DNA of 64,000 nucleotides, from assembly GCA_964634605.1 (NCBI GenBank), contig CAZWLJ010000001.1, positions 62,001-126,000 of the forward strand. Direction: 5' to 3'. Below, piece by piece: positions 1-9,013 of the stretch. The stretch comes from UPXZ01 sp964634605. Lineage in GTDB: Bacteria > Bacteroidota > Bacteroidia > Bacteroidales > Paludibacteraceae. The translations under genes and the position numbers were made by a program. Every line of letters begins with the position of its first letter. Positions within the stretch are counted from its first letter, which is position 1. A model generated the notes under the pieces. The model had not been told where the DNA came from. It did no database searches and saw nothing but the letters and a program-made list of their open reading frames with translations.

Positions 1-292
1 GTACAACCTGACAGTAGATGATATCAAACAACTGAACCACCTGAAAGACAACACCATACAATCCGGACAGGAACTCGTTGTGAATAATACTGTTAAGACA
101 CGCACTAATAAAACAGACAGGCAGGAAGTAAAAGGAAAGCAAACGAACCACACTCACACCGTACAGCGGGGCGAAACCCTGTATGCTCTTTCGAGAAAAT
201 ACAATTGTACCGTAAATGAAATAAGAAAATGGAACAGCCATATCGACGACAACATCCGCCCCGGAGATAAAATCAAAATCTTAAACAATTAG
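1..292 (+). CDS. LysM-domain protein, C-terminal part (5' end outside window)
   Basis: The reading frame is open from base 2 to the TAG at 290-292, so only the C-terminus is present. It contains the end of one LysM repeat (YNLTVDDIKQLN, then the GQELVV turn) and a second complete LysM repeat beginning HTVQRGETLYALSRKYN and ending RPGDKIKI. A charged Thr/Lys/Gln-rich linker joins them. LysM repeats bind the glycan backbone of peptidoglycan. Two C-terminal LysM repeats are typical of MltD-type lytic transglycosylases and of LysM-containing amidases, but no catalytic domain is visible here, so the enzyme class is an inference. A convergent-gene terminator follows about 50 bases downstream. Confidence 0.85.
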   Translation, partial: YNLTVDDIKQLNHLKDNTIQSGQELVVNNTVKTRTNKTDRQEVKGKQTNHTHTVQRGETLYALSRKYNCTVNEIRKWNSHIDDNIRPGDKIKILNN

Positions 293-341
293 CCCTGCCG
301 GATTTTCCGGTTTCAGCATCAGGTGCTGTTATCATAAAAAA

Positions 342-387
342 AAAGAGACCGTTTCATCATCAGAATGAACCGGTCTCTTCTTTTTAT
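342..387. terminator. Bidirectional rho-independent terminator
   Basis: AAGAGACCG pairs with CGGTCTCTT across a loop of about 20 bases. An A-run precedes the stem and a T-rich run follows it. It lies between two convergent genes, the LysM protein and the KAS III-like synthase, and can serve both strands. Confidence 0.75.
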
Positions 388-401
388 GAACTAATTATCA
401 G

Positions 402-1481
402 TTACGGCATTTTATACACTATGCTGTTGATACTCATTCCTGCACCTACCGATGCCAGCACGATTAAATCATTTTTTTCTGGTTTCTGCGAATCAAGTTC
501 GCCGTTCATCAGCAGGTCGAGCAGTGTAGGCACAGTAGCCACCGATGAATTGCCCAGCTTCGAAATGGTCATAGGCATAATATTTTCAGGAACCTGCCTG
601 ATATTATAGAGTTTGAAAAGTCTTTTGATAATGGCGTCATCCATTTTCCCGTTTGCCTGATGAATCAGAACTCTGAAAACATCGTTAATATGAAGATTCA
701 GTTTATCCAAACCGGCCTTGATTGTAACGGGGACGTATTCCAGTGCATACTGATACAATCTTCTTCCATTCATTTTCAGGTAATATTCTTTCGTTCCGGC
801 TTCTTCGGGTTTGTATGAATAACCCATGCTGAGCATCTGCGAAAATTCATAACTGTCGCTCCGCGTGTTATGCCCGATAATTCCTACCGGCACATTGCTT
901 TCAACCCCCTCAACGATTACTGCAGCAGCTCCGTCGGCATAAATCATGCTGTCGCGGTCATGCGGGTCCGAAATCCGTGAAAGAATATCCGCACCCACCA
1001 CGAGTACTTTGCGGGCATCACCCGATTTAATGTAATAATCAGCCTGAATCAAAGCCTGAATCCATCCCGGGCAACCAAAAAGAATATCGTAAGCCACGGT
1101 TCCGGGATTACGAATACCCAGCTTTTGTTTCAGTAAGGCGGATACAATCGGCAACACGTTCACCCGTTTGTTATCAGCATGCGTTTCGCCAAAATTATGC
1201 GCCACAATAACATAATCAAGTTCTTCGCGGTCAATTCCCGACGATTCGATGGCTCGCTCGGCTGCAATTTTTGCCAGATCGGAAGTACTCTGGTCGTCGG
1301 TAGCATACCTGCGCGACTCGATAGATGTAATTTCCTTAAATTTCTCAATTATCTGTGTGGCAGGCGTGGTAATCCTTTCACCGTTCTGATCGTAAAATTC
1401 ATTCTGAAGAAAATCTTCATTTTTGACTACTTTCTCTGGCAAATAGCTGCCTGTTCCTGTAACGACACTGTATATTGACAT
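402..1481 (-). CDS. 3-oxoacyl-ACP synthase III family protein (FabH-like)
   Basis: This 359-residue thiolase-fold condensing enzyme has the Cys-His-Asn triad of KAS III enzymes: C137 in ILFGCPGW, H274 in VLIHQANGK and N311 in LGNSSVAT. KAS III enzymes condense an acyl-CoA with malonyl-ACP to begin fatty acid synthesis. Related paralogues act in head-to-head condensation or secondary lipid pathways. It is longer than E. coli FabH (about 317 residues), with extra sequence near residues 25-60, and no fab or plsX genes are next to it. It may therefore be a paralogue rather than the housekeeping FabH. It is transcribed alone from a TAATTTTG box at 1522-1529. Confidence 0.85.
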   Translation of the reverse strand: MSIYSVVTGTGSYLPEKVVKNEDFLQNEFYDQNGERITTPATQIIEKFKEITSIESRRYATDDQSTSDLAKIAAERAIESSGIDREELDYVIVAHNFGETHADNKRVNVLPIVSALLKQKLGIRNPGTVAYDILFGCPGWIQALIQADYYIKSGDARKVLVVGADILSRISDPHDRDSMIYADGAAAVIVEGVESNVPVGIIGHNTRSDSYEFSQMLSMGYSYKPEEAGTKEYYLKMNGRRLYQYALEYVPVTIKAGLDKLNLHINDVFRVLIHQANGKMDDAIIKRLFKLYNIRQVPENIMPMTISKLGNSSVATVPTLLDLLMNGELDSQKPEKNDLIVLASVGAGMSINSIVYKMP

Positions 1482-1521
1482 ATATTCAATTCTTTTTTAA
1501 ATAGATTCTGTAAATCAGTTG

Positions 1522-1529
1522 CAAAATTA
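1522..1529 (-). promoter_or_regulatory. Bacteroidetes-type -7 box for the KAS III-like gene
   Basis: The minus strand reads TAATTTTG, an exact match to TAnnTTTG, about 40 bases upstream of the ATG. I see no TTTG -33 element at the expected distance. Confidence 0.45.
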
Positions 1530-1808
1530 GTCAATTCTGACCAAAAAAAATGTTATAAAACATATTATGAGATAAATTTTAACCATTTAATTCATTTTTT
1601 TAGTCATGTATTTATATGTGAATGCCACGACATATACATCTAAATTCCTTATTATCAACACTTATACACTATTTCGGAACGAATTTCTGCTGTTAACATT
1701 TTTGTAACAAGCTGGCAAACTGAATTCATTTTATAGAAAAATAAACAATATTATGCCTGAAAGGTTTTTTAATACCTAAAAAATGAACAGAAATAAAGAT
1801 AAAACAGT

Positions 1809-1816
1809 TAAATTTG
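1809..1816 (+). promoter_or_regulatory. -7 box of the pepT promoter
   Basis: TAAATTTG matches TAnnTTTG exactly and predicts a start about 25 bases before the pepT ATG. No clear TTTG -33 box is present 19-21 bases upstream. Confidence 0.5.
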
Positions 1817-1846
1817 TAGTCGAAAAAATATAAAACCCGAAAAAAA

Positions 1847-3082
1847 ATGAACATAACCGAAAGATTTCTCAAGTATGTAAGTTTTACCACAACTTCCGAT
1901 GAAAACACGAACCTGACCCCGAGCACACCTGGTCAGATGATTTTTGCCAGATACCTGGCGGATGAACTGAAATCCATTGGACTGAAAGACGTTACGCTGG
2001 ATAAAAACGGATACATTATGGGTACTTTACCCGCAAATACCGACAAAAAAGATGTTCCGGTCATCGGTTTCGTATCACACATGGATACAAGCCCTGATGC
2101 AAGCGGAAAAAACGTGAAGCCAAAAATCATCACCGGTTATGACGGAAACGACATCCTGCTGAACGAAGAAAAAGTAATCGTGTTCGAAACCGAAAAATAT
2201 CCCGAAATCCTTCAGTACAAAGGACAGGATATCATCGTAACCGATGGTACCACACTGCTTGGAGCTGACGATAAAGCCGGTATTGCCGAAATTGTAACTG
2301 CAATGGAATACCTTTTGGAACATCCCGAAATCAAACACGGAAAAATCCGCGTCGGATTCACTCCGGATGAAGAAATCGGGCGCGGCGCCGACCACTTTGA
2401 TGTGAAGGAATTCGGAGCTGAGTGGGCTTACACCATGGATGGAAGCCAGATTGGCGAGTTGGAGTTCGAAAACTTTAACGCAGCATCAGCTAAAGTTATC
2501 ATTCACGGACTGAACGTTCACCCGGGATATGCGAAACATAAAATGAAAAATTCGATGCGAATTGCCACTCAGTTCGTAACCATGCTTCCCCGCCACGAAA
2601 CTCCCGAACACACCGAAGGGTACGAAGGTTTTTATCACCTGACCAACGTGGAAGGAACTGTAGAGAAAACCACCCTGAGCTACATCATTCGCGATCACGA
2701 CCGTGACCGCTTCGAACGCCGTAAAAAAGAATTTCAGCATCTGGCCAATAAGATTAATGCAGAATTTGGTGAAAATACAGCCTCAGTGGAACTTAAGGAT
2801 CAATACTACAATATGCGCGAAAAAGTAGAACCGGTGATGCACGTGGTTGATCTGGCATTCGAAGCCATGAAGGAAAACGGCATCGAACCTATCGTGAAAC
2901 CTATCCGCGGAGGAACTGACGGAGCACGGCTTTCGTTCGAAGGACTACCCTGCCCTAACATTTTTGCAGGCGGGCACAATTTTCACGGACGGTTTGAGTA
3001 CGTACCAGTTCAGTCCATGGAAAAAGCCATGATGGTCATTGTGAAAATTGCCGAACTGCTCGAAAAGAAAACTGAAAACTAA
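1847..3082 (+). CDS. pepT: Peptidase T (tripeptide aminopeptidase)
   Basis: This 411-residue M20B metallopeptidase is full length for PepT. It removes the N-terminal residue from tripeptides in the cytoplasm using two zinc ions. Zinc and catalytic residues are visible: H78 and D80 in GFVSHMDTSPD, bridging D141 in TLLGADDKAG, the acid pair E175/E176 in FTPDEEIGRG, D198 in TMDGSQIG, and a C-terminal His in FAGGHNFHGRFE. The RGGTDG motif near residue 355 is also typical. There is no signal peptide. gcvT follows after only 14 bases, so the two are probably cotranscribed, ending at the hairpin at 4184-4227. Confidence 0.96.
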   Translation: MNITERFLKYVSFTTTSDENTNLTPSTPGQMIFARYLADELKSIGLKDVTLDKNGYIMGTLPANTDKKDVPVIGFVSHMDTSPDASGKNVKPKIITGYDGNDILLNEEKVIVFETEKYPEILQYKGQDIIVTDGTTLLGADDKAGIAEIVTAMEYLLEHPEIKHGKIRVGFTPDEEIGRGADHFDVKEFGAEWAYTMDGSQIGELEFENFNAASAKVIIHGLNVHPGYAKHKMKNSMRIATQFVTMLPRHETPEHTEGYEGFYHLTNVEGTVEKTTLSYIIRDHDRDRFERRKKEFQHLANKINAEFGENTASVELKDQYYNMREKVEPVMHVVDLAFEAMKENGIEPIVKPIRGGTDGARLSFEGLPCPNIFAGGHNFHGRFEYVPVQSMEKAMMVIVKIAELLEKKTEN

Positions 3083-3096
3083 CTATAAAAAAAATC

Positions 3097-4167
3097 ATGA
3101 AGACTACTCCATTTACTGACACACACATTGCCCTGGGGGCCAAAATGCACGAATTTGCCGGATACAACATGCCGATAGAATACAGCGGAATCAATGACGA
3201 GCACCTGACTGTAAGAAATGCTGCCGGTGTTTTTGATGTTTCGCACATGGGCGAAATCTGGGTTAAAGGCCCGAAAGCACTGGATTTGCTTCAAAAAGTT
3301 TGCTCCAACGATGCCTCTAAACTGACTCTCGGACAGGCTCAGTACTCCTGCTTCCCGAACGGCAAAGGCGGAATCGTGGATGACATCATTGTTTACTATT
3401 TCGAACCGGAAAAATACATGCTGGTTGTGAATGCTTCCAACGTGGAAAAAGACTGGAACTGGCTGAATGAAAACAACAGTTTTGGGGCTGAACTGGAAAA
3501 TGCTTCCGATCACACTGCCCAGCTTGCCGTGCAGGGACCAAAAGCAACGGAATTGCTTCAAAAACTGACCTCAGTAAACCTCTCCGAAGTGCCTTACTAT
3601 CACTTCACTGTTGGCGATTTTGCGGGTGTGAAAAACGTGATTCTCTCCAACACGGGTTATACCGGTGCAGGAGGCTTTGAACTTTACTTTTATCCCGAAT
3701 ATGGAAAGCAAATATGGGATGCTCTCTTCGAAGCAGGCAAAGAGTACGGTCTGAAACCAATTGGTCTGGGTGCTCGTGATACGTTGAGATTGGAAAAAGG
3801 GTTCTGCCTCTACGGAAACGACATTGACGATACCACTTCGCCTCTTGAAGCCGGTCTGGGATGGATTACCAAGTTTGCAGACGGTAAAAACTTTATCGAC
3901 CGTGAGCGATTGGAAATACAAAAAGCCGAAGGTCTTACACGCAAGCTGATTCGCTTCGAACTGACGGAAAGAGGAATTCCCCGCCACGGTTATGAAATTG
4001 TGAATGCAAACGACGAAGTTATCGGGCACGTAACGTCCGGCACCATGCTTCCCGTCAGCAAAACCGGCATCGGGATGGGTTACGTAAATGCTCCGTACTT
4101 CAAAAATGGCGAACCTGTTTTTATTAAAATCCGCAATAAAAATCTGGAAGCCAGGATTGTAAAATAA
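3097..4167 (+). CDS. gcvT: Aminomethyltransferase, glycine cleavage system T protein
   Basis: This 356-residue T protein transfers the methylene group from the aminomethyl-lipoyl H protein to tetrahydrofolate, releasing ammonia. The N-terminal folate-binding domain has the conserved stretch around HMGEIWVKGP and the catalytic aspartate region GGIVDDIIVYYF (D96 is the likely catalytic residue). The central NTGYTGAGGFE and GARDTLRLEKGFCLYGNDI motifs are diagnostic. The gcvH and gcvP genes are not in the window. The gene is 14 bases downstream of pepT and ends in a strong perfect hairpin. Confidence 0.96.
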   Translation: MKTTPFTDTHIALGAKMHEFAGYNMPIEYSGINDEHLTVRNAAGVFDVSHMGEIWVKGPKALDLLQKVCSNDASKLTLGQAQYSCFPNGKGGIVDDIIVYYFEPEKYMLVVNASNVEKDWNWLNENNSFGAELENASDHTAQLAVQGPKATELLQKLTSVNLSEVPYYHFTVGDFAGVKNVILSNTGYTGAGGFELYFYPEYGKQIWDALFEAGKEYGLKPIGLGARDTLRLEKGFCLYGNDIDDTTSPLEAGLGWITKFADGKNFIDRERLEIQKAEGLTRKLIRFELTERGIPRHGYEIVNANDEVIGHVTSGTMLPVSKTGIGMGYVNAPYFKNGEPVFIKIRNKNLEARIVK

Positions 4168-4183
4168 TCTGTCGAACTGTTTG

Positions 4184-4227
4184 AAACAGAAAAGGTTGCC
4201 CAAATGTTGGGCAACCTTTTCTGTTTT
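4184..4227. terminator. Perfect 20-bp bidirectional terminator
   Basis: The left arm at 4184-4203 and right arm from 4207 are perfectly complementary over 20 bp with a 3-base loop (ATG). The arms have A-rich and T-rich outer ends. It separates gcvT from the convergent alkaline phosphatase gene and can terminate both. Confidence 0.9.
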
Positions 4228-4243
4228 CATGGATTTCGGAGTA

Positions 4244-5878
4244 TTACCTGATTTTCTCCACTAAATTTTTGGGCAGGTAAAACGTATTGTTTTTATCCAT
4301 ATACACCACTACAGAGCCGAGGTCAAACGGCACACCGTTTAGTTTAGCTACCGAACCAAATGCCGGAATTTCAAGCGTTTTGCGTTTGTTTTTCACTACG
4401 AGCGTCGGAAATTCTTTACCCGGCACAATACTGTATTTCAACCCGTTGAAAACATCGGTATGTTTGGCAAAAATCTCTGAAGTAAGCTCTTTCATCGGTT
4501 TCTCAAGCCCTGCTGCTTTATACAGGTAGTTGTGTACCTCTGTATTCCGTACATTTCCTTTCAGGATATTGCCCTGCGGATGGTAAACCGCCAGAAAAAC
4601 TTCTTCGCCTGTATGTCCGCTGGTCGTAAAGCCGAAAGGCATCCGGGCGTTCAGTATTACCGTGATATTGTGGGTCATATTATTGCTGTTGGATACCTGC
4701 GTGTAATCTTCAGCTTTGTAATTTCTGGAACCGGCTAAGGTTTTCAACTCATCATCGGTAATATCAACACCGGTAAATTGCATGAAAACACTTTTCATAT
4801 CCTCCGGTTTTGTATTCAGTAATATTTTCTCCAATCCTTCGGCAGTACGTTTTATTCCCGAGACAGTTCCGAATAAATCTTCCTTCGTGAGTGTGGTATA
4901 ACCTTTCTTCAGTCCGTTTCTTCCGATGGAAAATCCGCTGTTACCGTGGTCAGGGAGTATTACAACGGTAGTATTTCCGTCTTTTTTAGCAAAATCAATT
5001 GCTGCTCCCACCGCTTTGTCAAAAGCCAGAAACTCACCAATCATCCCGGCCGGGTCATTGGCGTGAGCCGCCCAGTCCACTTTGCTGCCTTCCACCATCA
5101 GGAAAAAACCGTTTGGATTTTTGCTGAGTATTTCCAAAGCTTTCGAAGTCATTTCCGAAATGGATGGTACCAGTTCGGGATTACGATCCAGATCGTATGG
5201 CATCGCCTGCTTGTCAAACAATGCCCACACTCTCTCACCCGAAAAATTCATCATACCTTTTTTATCGTCCTGAAACAGAACTGTTCCGTTTGATTTCAAA
5301 TGTGCCCTGATCGATTCCGTGATAAAGTCATTTCCGCCCCCAAACATCACTTCCAAGTTGTTGGCAGTTATCTGAGGCGCCAAGAACTGGTATTTGCTGC
5401 GGCTGTAGTGATGTGAAGCACAGTCGGCCGGTGTCGCATGGGGAAACTCACAGGTAACAACCAGTCCCGCCGCTTTTTTCTGTTCAATTTTCATCGCCTC
5501 GAGTATTGTTGCAAGAGGCTGATATGCACTGTCAGGATTTAGTTTAACAATATCATTTGCCGGGTCAGCCACGGGGTAAGTTGAGATATTACTTGCCTGC
5601 TGCGGCACACCGGTCATGTATGTTGAAGTTGTCGGTGCTGAGTCGCCAATCGGTGCGTTCGACGAGAAAGTAGTGACAGTTCCGCTTATATACGGATCAA
5701 TATTCAGATGATTTCCCTCGTTTCTGTACACCTTCACCCAGCGTGAAGCGGACAAAACAGACAACGATGTACCATCCGGAATCATTAAAATCACGTTTCT
5801 AGTCGGTCTTACCTCCTGAGCCAACGCTGCGGAAACTATTAAAAGCAAGTAAGTAAATGTAATTAAGTATCTTTTCAT
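4244..5878 (-). CDS. Alkaline phosphatase (PhoA family), secreted
   Basis: This is a metal-dependent phosphomonoesterase of the alkaline phosphatase superfamily. I chose the ATG at 5878 because it begins a good signal peptide (MKRYLITFTYLLL, cleavage after LAQ), giving 544 residues; an in-frame ATG lies six codons upstream. Key sites from the N-terminus are the metal ligand in MIPDGTS, the phosphorylated Ser in GDSAPTTSTYMTG (S80), MVEGSKVDWAAHAND, LPDHGNSG and TSGHTGEE, which carries the last His ligand. It is longer than E. coli PhoA (about 470), with an extra C-terminal segment. It follows the MsrB/MsrA gene on the same strand with a short gap. Confidence 0.92.
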   Translation of the reverse strand: MKRYLITFTYLLLIVSAALAQEVRPTRNVILMIPDGTSLSVLSASRWVKVYRNEGNHLNIDPYISGTVTTFSSNAPIGDSAPTTSTYMTGVPQQASNISTYPVADPANDIVKLNPDSAYQPLATILEAMKIEQKKAAGLVVTCEFPHATPADCASHHYSRSKYQFLAPQITANNLEVMFGGGNDFITESIRAHLKSNGTVLFQDDKKGMMNFSGERVWALFDKQAMPYDLDRNPELVPSISEMTSKALEILSKNPNGFFLMVEGSKVDWAAHANDPAGMIGEFLAFDKAVGAAIDFAKKDGNTTVVILPDHGNSGFSIGRNGLKKGYTTLTKEDLFGTVSGIKRTAEGLEKILLNTKPEDMKSVFMQFTGVDITDDELKTLAGSRNYKAEDYTQVSNSNNMTHNITVILNARMPFGFTTSGHTGEEVFLAVYHPQGNILKGNVRNTEVHNYLYKAAGLEKPMKELTSEIFAKHTDVFNGLKYSIVPGKEFPTLVVKNKRKTLEIPAFGSVAKLNGVPFDLGSVVVYMDKNNTFYLPKNLVEKIR

Positions 5879-5927
5879 ATCGTGACAATGTTTCAAGTTT
5901 TATTCTTTGTTCTATCAGTAAAGAAGT

Positions 5928-6890
5928 CTAAAAAATCTTTCTGTAAATATGACAATACGGAGTTCCGTTTTTCTTGTCGTAATATTCCTGATGATAATCT
6001 TCCGCATCCCAGAATTCATTATTTTCAGCCGGTTTCAGTTCGGTGGCTACTTTGTAACCTCTGTCTGTAAGGATTTTGATGTACTTTTCGGCTGTCTTTT
6101 TTTGTTCGTCATTCACATAGAAAATAACCGACCGGTACTGATCACCGATATCTGGTCCCTGTCCGCCCACCTGCGTAAAATCATGCGTTTCGAAGTATAG
6201 CTTAATCATTTCTTCGTAGCTGGTTTTGGTCGTGTCAAAAAGCACTTCGGTAGTTTCCACATGTCCGGTCGTACCGGTGCAAACTTCCTTGTAAGTTGGA
6301 TTCTGCACGTGTCCGCCCATATATCCTACGGTAGTGGCACGAACCCCGGAGGCTTTCATAAAGTGATACTCCGTTCCCCAGAAGCACCCTGAAGCAAAAT
6401 AGGCTGCTTCGGTAGTTTTCGATTTTTCAGGGATAAAATTCATTGAAATGGAATTGACACAATGCCGTGTATTTTTTGCAGTAAATCCTTCCCCTTCAAA
6501 CACATGACCAAGATGAGCGCCACAGTTGGCACATACTATTTCCGTACGTCGACCATCGGCATCCGGAATACGTTTCACAGCGCCTTCGATTTCGTCGTCG
6601 AACGATGGCCAGCCGCAATGGCTTTCGAACTTCGCTTCCGATTTGTACAGAGGTGCATCACAGCGTTTGCACGTGTATGTTCCTTTCTCCTTATTATCCA
6701 GAAGTTCACCTGTAAATGGTCTTTCGGTTCCCTTGTAGAGTATTACTTTCTCTTCTTCAGGTGTTAATTCGTTGAATTTCATAGCTTTGTTGTTTGTTGA
6801 ATTGGTTTGACTGCATGCCGAAAAAACGACGAGGAGCATCAGGAATACCACCTGTTCTCCCCGTAATGCATATGTTTTTACTGCTTTCAT
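5928..6890 (-). CDS. Bifunctional methionine sulfoxide reductase, MsrB-MsrA fusion lipoprotein
   Basis: The protein repairs both epimers of methionine sulfoxide. From the ATG at 6890 it has 320 residues: an N-terminal lipoprotein signal ending in lipobox FSAC (C26), an MsrB domain at about 38-155, then an MsrA domain from about 162. MsrB shows the structural zinc pairs CKRC (C74, C77) and CANC (C120, C123) and catalytic C144 in TRHCVNS. MsrA shows C169 in ASGCFWGTEYHF. An upstream start at 6929 would bury the signal peptide and is less likely. It probably works on the periplasmic side of a membrane. The source of its reducing power is not encoded nearby. Confidence 0.94.
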   Translation of the reverse strand: MKAVKTYALRGEQVVFLMLLVVFSACSQTNSTNNKAMKFNELTPEEEKVILYKGTERPFTGELLDNKEKGTYTCKRCDAPLYKSEAKFESHCGWPSFDDEIEGAVKRIPDADGRRTEIVCANCGAHLGHVFEGEGFTAKNTRHCVNSISMNFIPEKSKTTEAAYFASGCFWGTEYHFMKASGVRATTVGYMGGHVQNPTYKEVCTGTTGHVETTEVLFDTTKTSYEEMIKLYFETHDFTQVGGQGPDIGDQYRSVIFYVNDEQKKTAEKYIKILTDRGYKVATELKPAENNEFWDAEDYHQEYYDKKNGTPYCHIYRKIF

Positions 6891-6986
6891 ATTTTTAAGT
6901 GTTAGTTTTAAAAACAAAGAAAGCGCCAATTTGTTGAGTCTGCAGTTCGGAAATAGGATTCTGAACGATGCATTTTTTATAAGTGA

Positions 6987-7457
6987 CTATCTCAACCGGT
7001 CAAGTGATTTCACCAGGTTTTCGTCCTTTGCTATACCGCGCATGGCCAGATAATTGAATATCAGCGCAATAACCGGGAATATAACCGGATACTTCCATGA
7101 AAGACTGGCTTCGAGCTTGTTATTTGCAAAAAAGATATAAACAACCAGCACAGCAATGTATAATACTATCAGGAAAAGATTGATTGTAGCCATTCTGAGC
7201 TGGCGTTTCCGGTTCTTGAATGTGGCGATGCAATAGGTGGTTAGGAAAAGAATGATTCCGAATAAAAAGACACAAGGATTAGTACCCAAAATACCTTTTG
7301 CAGTTCCCTGTTGGGTCAGTTCCACCATTCCGCGTGCATCGAGCTGGTAAGTGATACCTGTGCCAGGATTATAAAAAAGTGCGTTTGGTAATAATACCGC
7401 TGCAATCATAAGGATAATTACCAGCACGAAATAAAGCGTTTGAATTCTCTGCCACAT
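6987..7457 (-). CDS. DUF4293 family membrane protein
   Basis: This 156-residue protein begins MWQRIQTLYFVLV and has four predicted membrane helices at about residues 7-25, 61-78, 90-110 and 124-141. This layout and N-terminus are characteristic of DUF4293, a Bacteroidetes family of unknown function. It lies downstream of nusB-yajC-ybbR on the same strand with an 88-base gap. I infer a housekeeping envelope role from the company it keeps, not from any motif. Confidence 0.85.
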   Translation of the reverse strand: MWQRIQTLYFVLVIILMIAAVLLPNALFYNPGTGITYQLDARGMVELTQQGTAKGILGTNPCVFLFGIILFLTTYCIATFKNRKRQLRMATINLFLIVLYIAVLVVYIFFANNKLEASLSWKYPVIFPVIALIFNYLAMRGIAKDENLVKSLDRLR

Positions 7458-7545
7458 AAGCTGTTTTTATTGAAAAATGATTTCGGAAATAAATCTGATT
7501 TAAATAATTATATGTTATCTGTAAATATTCAGCTGATTTTTTACA

Positions 7546-8535
7546 CTAATTTTCCTCCAGTAAAAATTCAACCCGCTCGGGCGAGATGCGCAGATTTGAA
7601 ATGTAACGCGAATCCTGAACAACCTGCAGCTTGTACCTCCGTTTTTCAAGGGCTTTTGCTTCGGTATAGTCAAATATTACCTTAATGTCGTTCGGCCTCA
7701 CTCGATTGAAATTGCTTAAACCAACATTGTAGATTACATTTACGGCAGGCGGAAAAACGCGTACAGTCATGTTTTCGGGTGCATTGATGACAGTTACGGG
7801 TAATTCTATTTTATTTTCGGTAAACATTTCGACAAAAATACCCACATTTACATCGTCGAAAGCATACTTGATTCCCTTCCTTGGCTTCTCAAGTTTTACT
7901 TTGGCAAAGGTTGTGTCCGACAGCGATTTCAAATCCAGTTTATCGGTATAAACTGCTGTCATGGTATCGACGAGGTTTTTCGGCCCAAAAATCCTGACAG
8001 AGGAAGGTTCAATCTGTACACTGTCGCTCAGAATGTATTGCGGCGAAAGTTTTACATTGCCTTTCAACCTGATAGGTAATGTTACAGAACTTAATTTGTG
8101 ATACATGACCACAATCGAATCGGGTTTAATCTCCAATACGGCAGTTGTTGGAAGCACGTATCGCGAAATTCTGTTTTTTAACTGGTCGGTGGTGATTTCG
8201 ATTTTCCCTTTTGCAAAATAAACCCTTTCGAGGTCCAGGGCAAGTGGTACAATGTTCCGGCTGTTGTACTTAATCAGGTTGAGACCTTCGTCACGTACCT
8301 TTATTTCAATCCGGTCGGGAAGTTTGTTTTCCAGCTCCACATCCTCCGGAATCCCCATATAGTCGACAGGAATTTTCAGTGTGGTTTCGCGCTGTTTGTC
8401 GAGCGACTGTACAAACCAGAATGCTCCGGAAAGGGCAAGAAAAAGCAGGAAAATCAAAGAATCCCTCGATATCAAAAGATTTTTGATTTTCCTGAAAAAG
8501 TCATTACTATGTCTTAACTCTGACTTTCCGGACAT
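7546..8535 (-). CDS. YbbR-like domain protein
   Basis: The 329-residue protein has a short cytoplasmic N-terminus, one membrane helix at about residues 28-45 (SLIFLLFLALSGAFWFVQSL) and then an extracytoplasmic region with YbbR-type beta repeats. Signs of these are the LPDRIEIKVRDEG and SSVRIFGPKNLVD stretches. In Firmicutes, YbbR (CdaR) proteins regulate the diadenylate cyclase CdaA, but no cyclase gene is next door here. It sits 16 bases after yajC on the same strand, an arrangement common in Bacteroidetes, where coaE often follows; here DUF4293 follows instead. Confidence 0.85.
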   Translation of the reverse strand: MSGKSELRHSNDFFRKIKNLLISRDSLIFLLFLALSGAFWFVQSLDKQRETTLKIPVDYMGIPEDVELENKLPDRIEIKVRDEGLNLIKYNSRNIVPLALDLERVYFAKGKIEITTDQLKNRISRYVLPTTAVLEIKPDSIVVMYHKLSSVTLPIRLKGNVKLSPQYILSDSVQIEPSSVRIFGPKNLVDTMTAVYTDKLDLKSLSDTTFAKVKLEKPRKGIKYAFDDVNVGIFVEMFTENKIELPVTVINAPENMTVRVFPPAVNVIYNVGLSNFNRVRPNDIKVIFDYTEAKALEKRRYKLQVVQDSRYISNLRISPERVEFLLEEN

Positions 8536-8551
8536 GGTTTATCCTGAAATG

Positions 8552-8893
8552 TTATTTTGTTTCGGCAGGTATATCAGCTGCTGTTGCGAAAACTGAATTT
8601 TTATCAACAGTAACGCGGACATTATCAGCTATTTCTACTGTTATTGTCGTTTCTTTGATGTCACGGATTTTTCCGTAAATACCGCCTGAGGTTACTACTT
8701 TGTCACCCGGTTTCATGGCTTCACGCTGGGCTTTGATTTCTTTCTGACGTTTTGTCTGCGGACGAATCATAAAGAAGTAGAACACTACGAATATCAGAAC
8801 CATCATCAGGATTCCGCCATAACCTCCCATCATGCCCTGTTGACCCGGAGCAGCAGCTGTTTGTGCCTGTAAAATAATGCTTAGTAAGTTCAT
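8552..8893 (-). CDS. yajC: Preprotein translocase subunit YajC
   Basis: This 113-residue protein has one membrane helix (GGILMMVLIFVVFYFFMI) followed directly by RPQTKRQKE and the small basic domain with the MKPGDKVVTSGGIYGKI motif, diagnostic of YajC. YajC associates with SecDF at the Sec translocon and stimulates export. A Gly/Gln-rich periplasmic N-terminus precedes the helix. It lies between nusB and ybbR, probably as part of one operon. Confidence 0.95.
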   Translation of the reverse strand: MNLLSIILQAQTAAAPGQQGMMGGYGGILMMVLIFVVFYFFMIRPQTKRQKEIKAQREAMKPGDKVVTSGGIYGKIRDIKETTITVEIADNVRVTVDKNSVFATAADIPAETK

Positions 8894-9013
8894 ACGTTAA
8901 AATTTTAATGTTTCCTGAATTGCCGAATAAGCGAAATTCGTGAAGACCGGATTATTTAATTATACTGTTTAATTATTGTTTTTCTGATTACAAGCTTGCG
9001 GCAAGGTCTGTGA

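Larger units (their letters stand above)
1482..1846. other. 365-base divergent intergenic region
   Basis: This AT-rich stretch lies between the divergent KAS III-like and pepT genes. It holds a -7 box for each gene, at 1522-1529 (minus) and 1809-1816 (plus). I see no RNA gene, no convincing ORF and no long repeat in the roughly 280 bases between them. Confidence 0.6.

Noticed and set aside
3571..4230. Long minus-strand frame opposite gcvT
   Set aside because: It is a shadow of the strongly conserved gcvT frame and shows no recognisable protein motifs or start signals.
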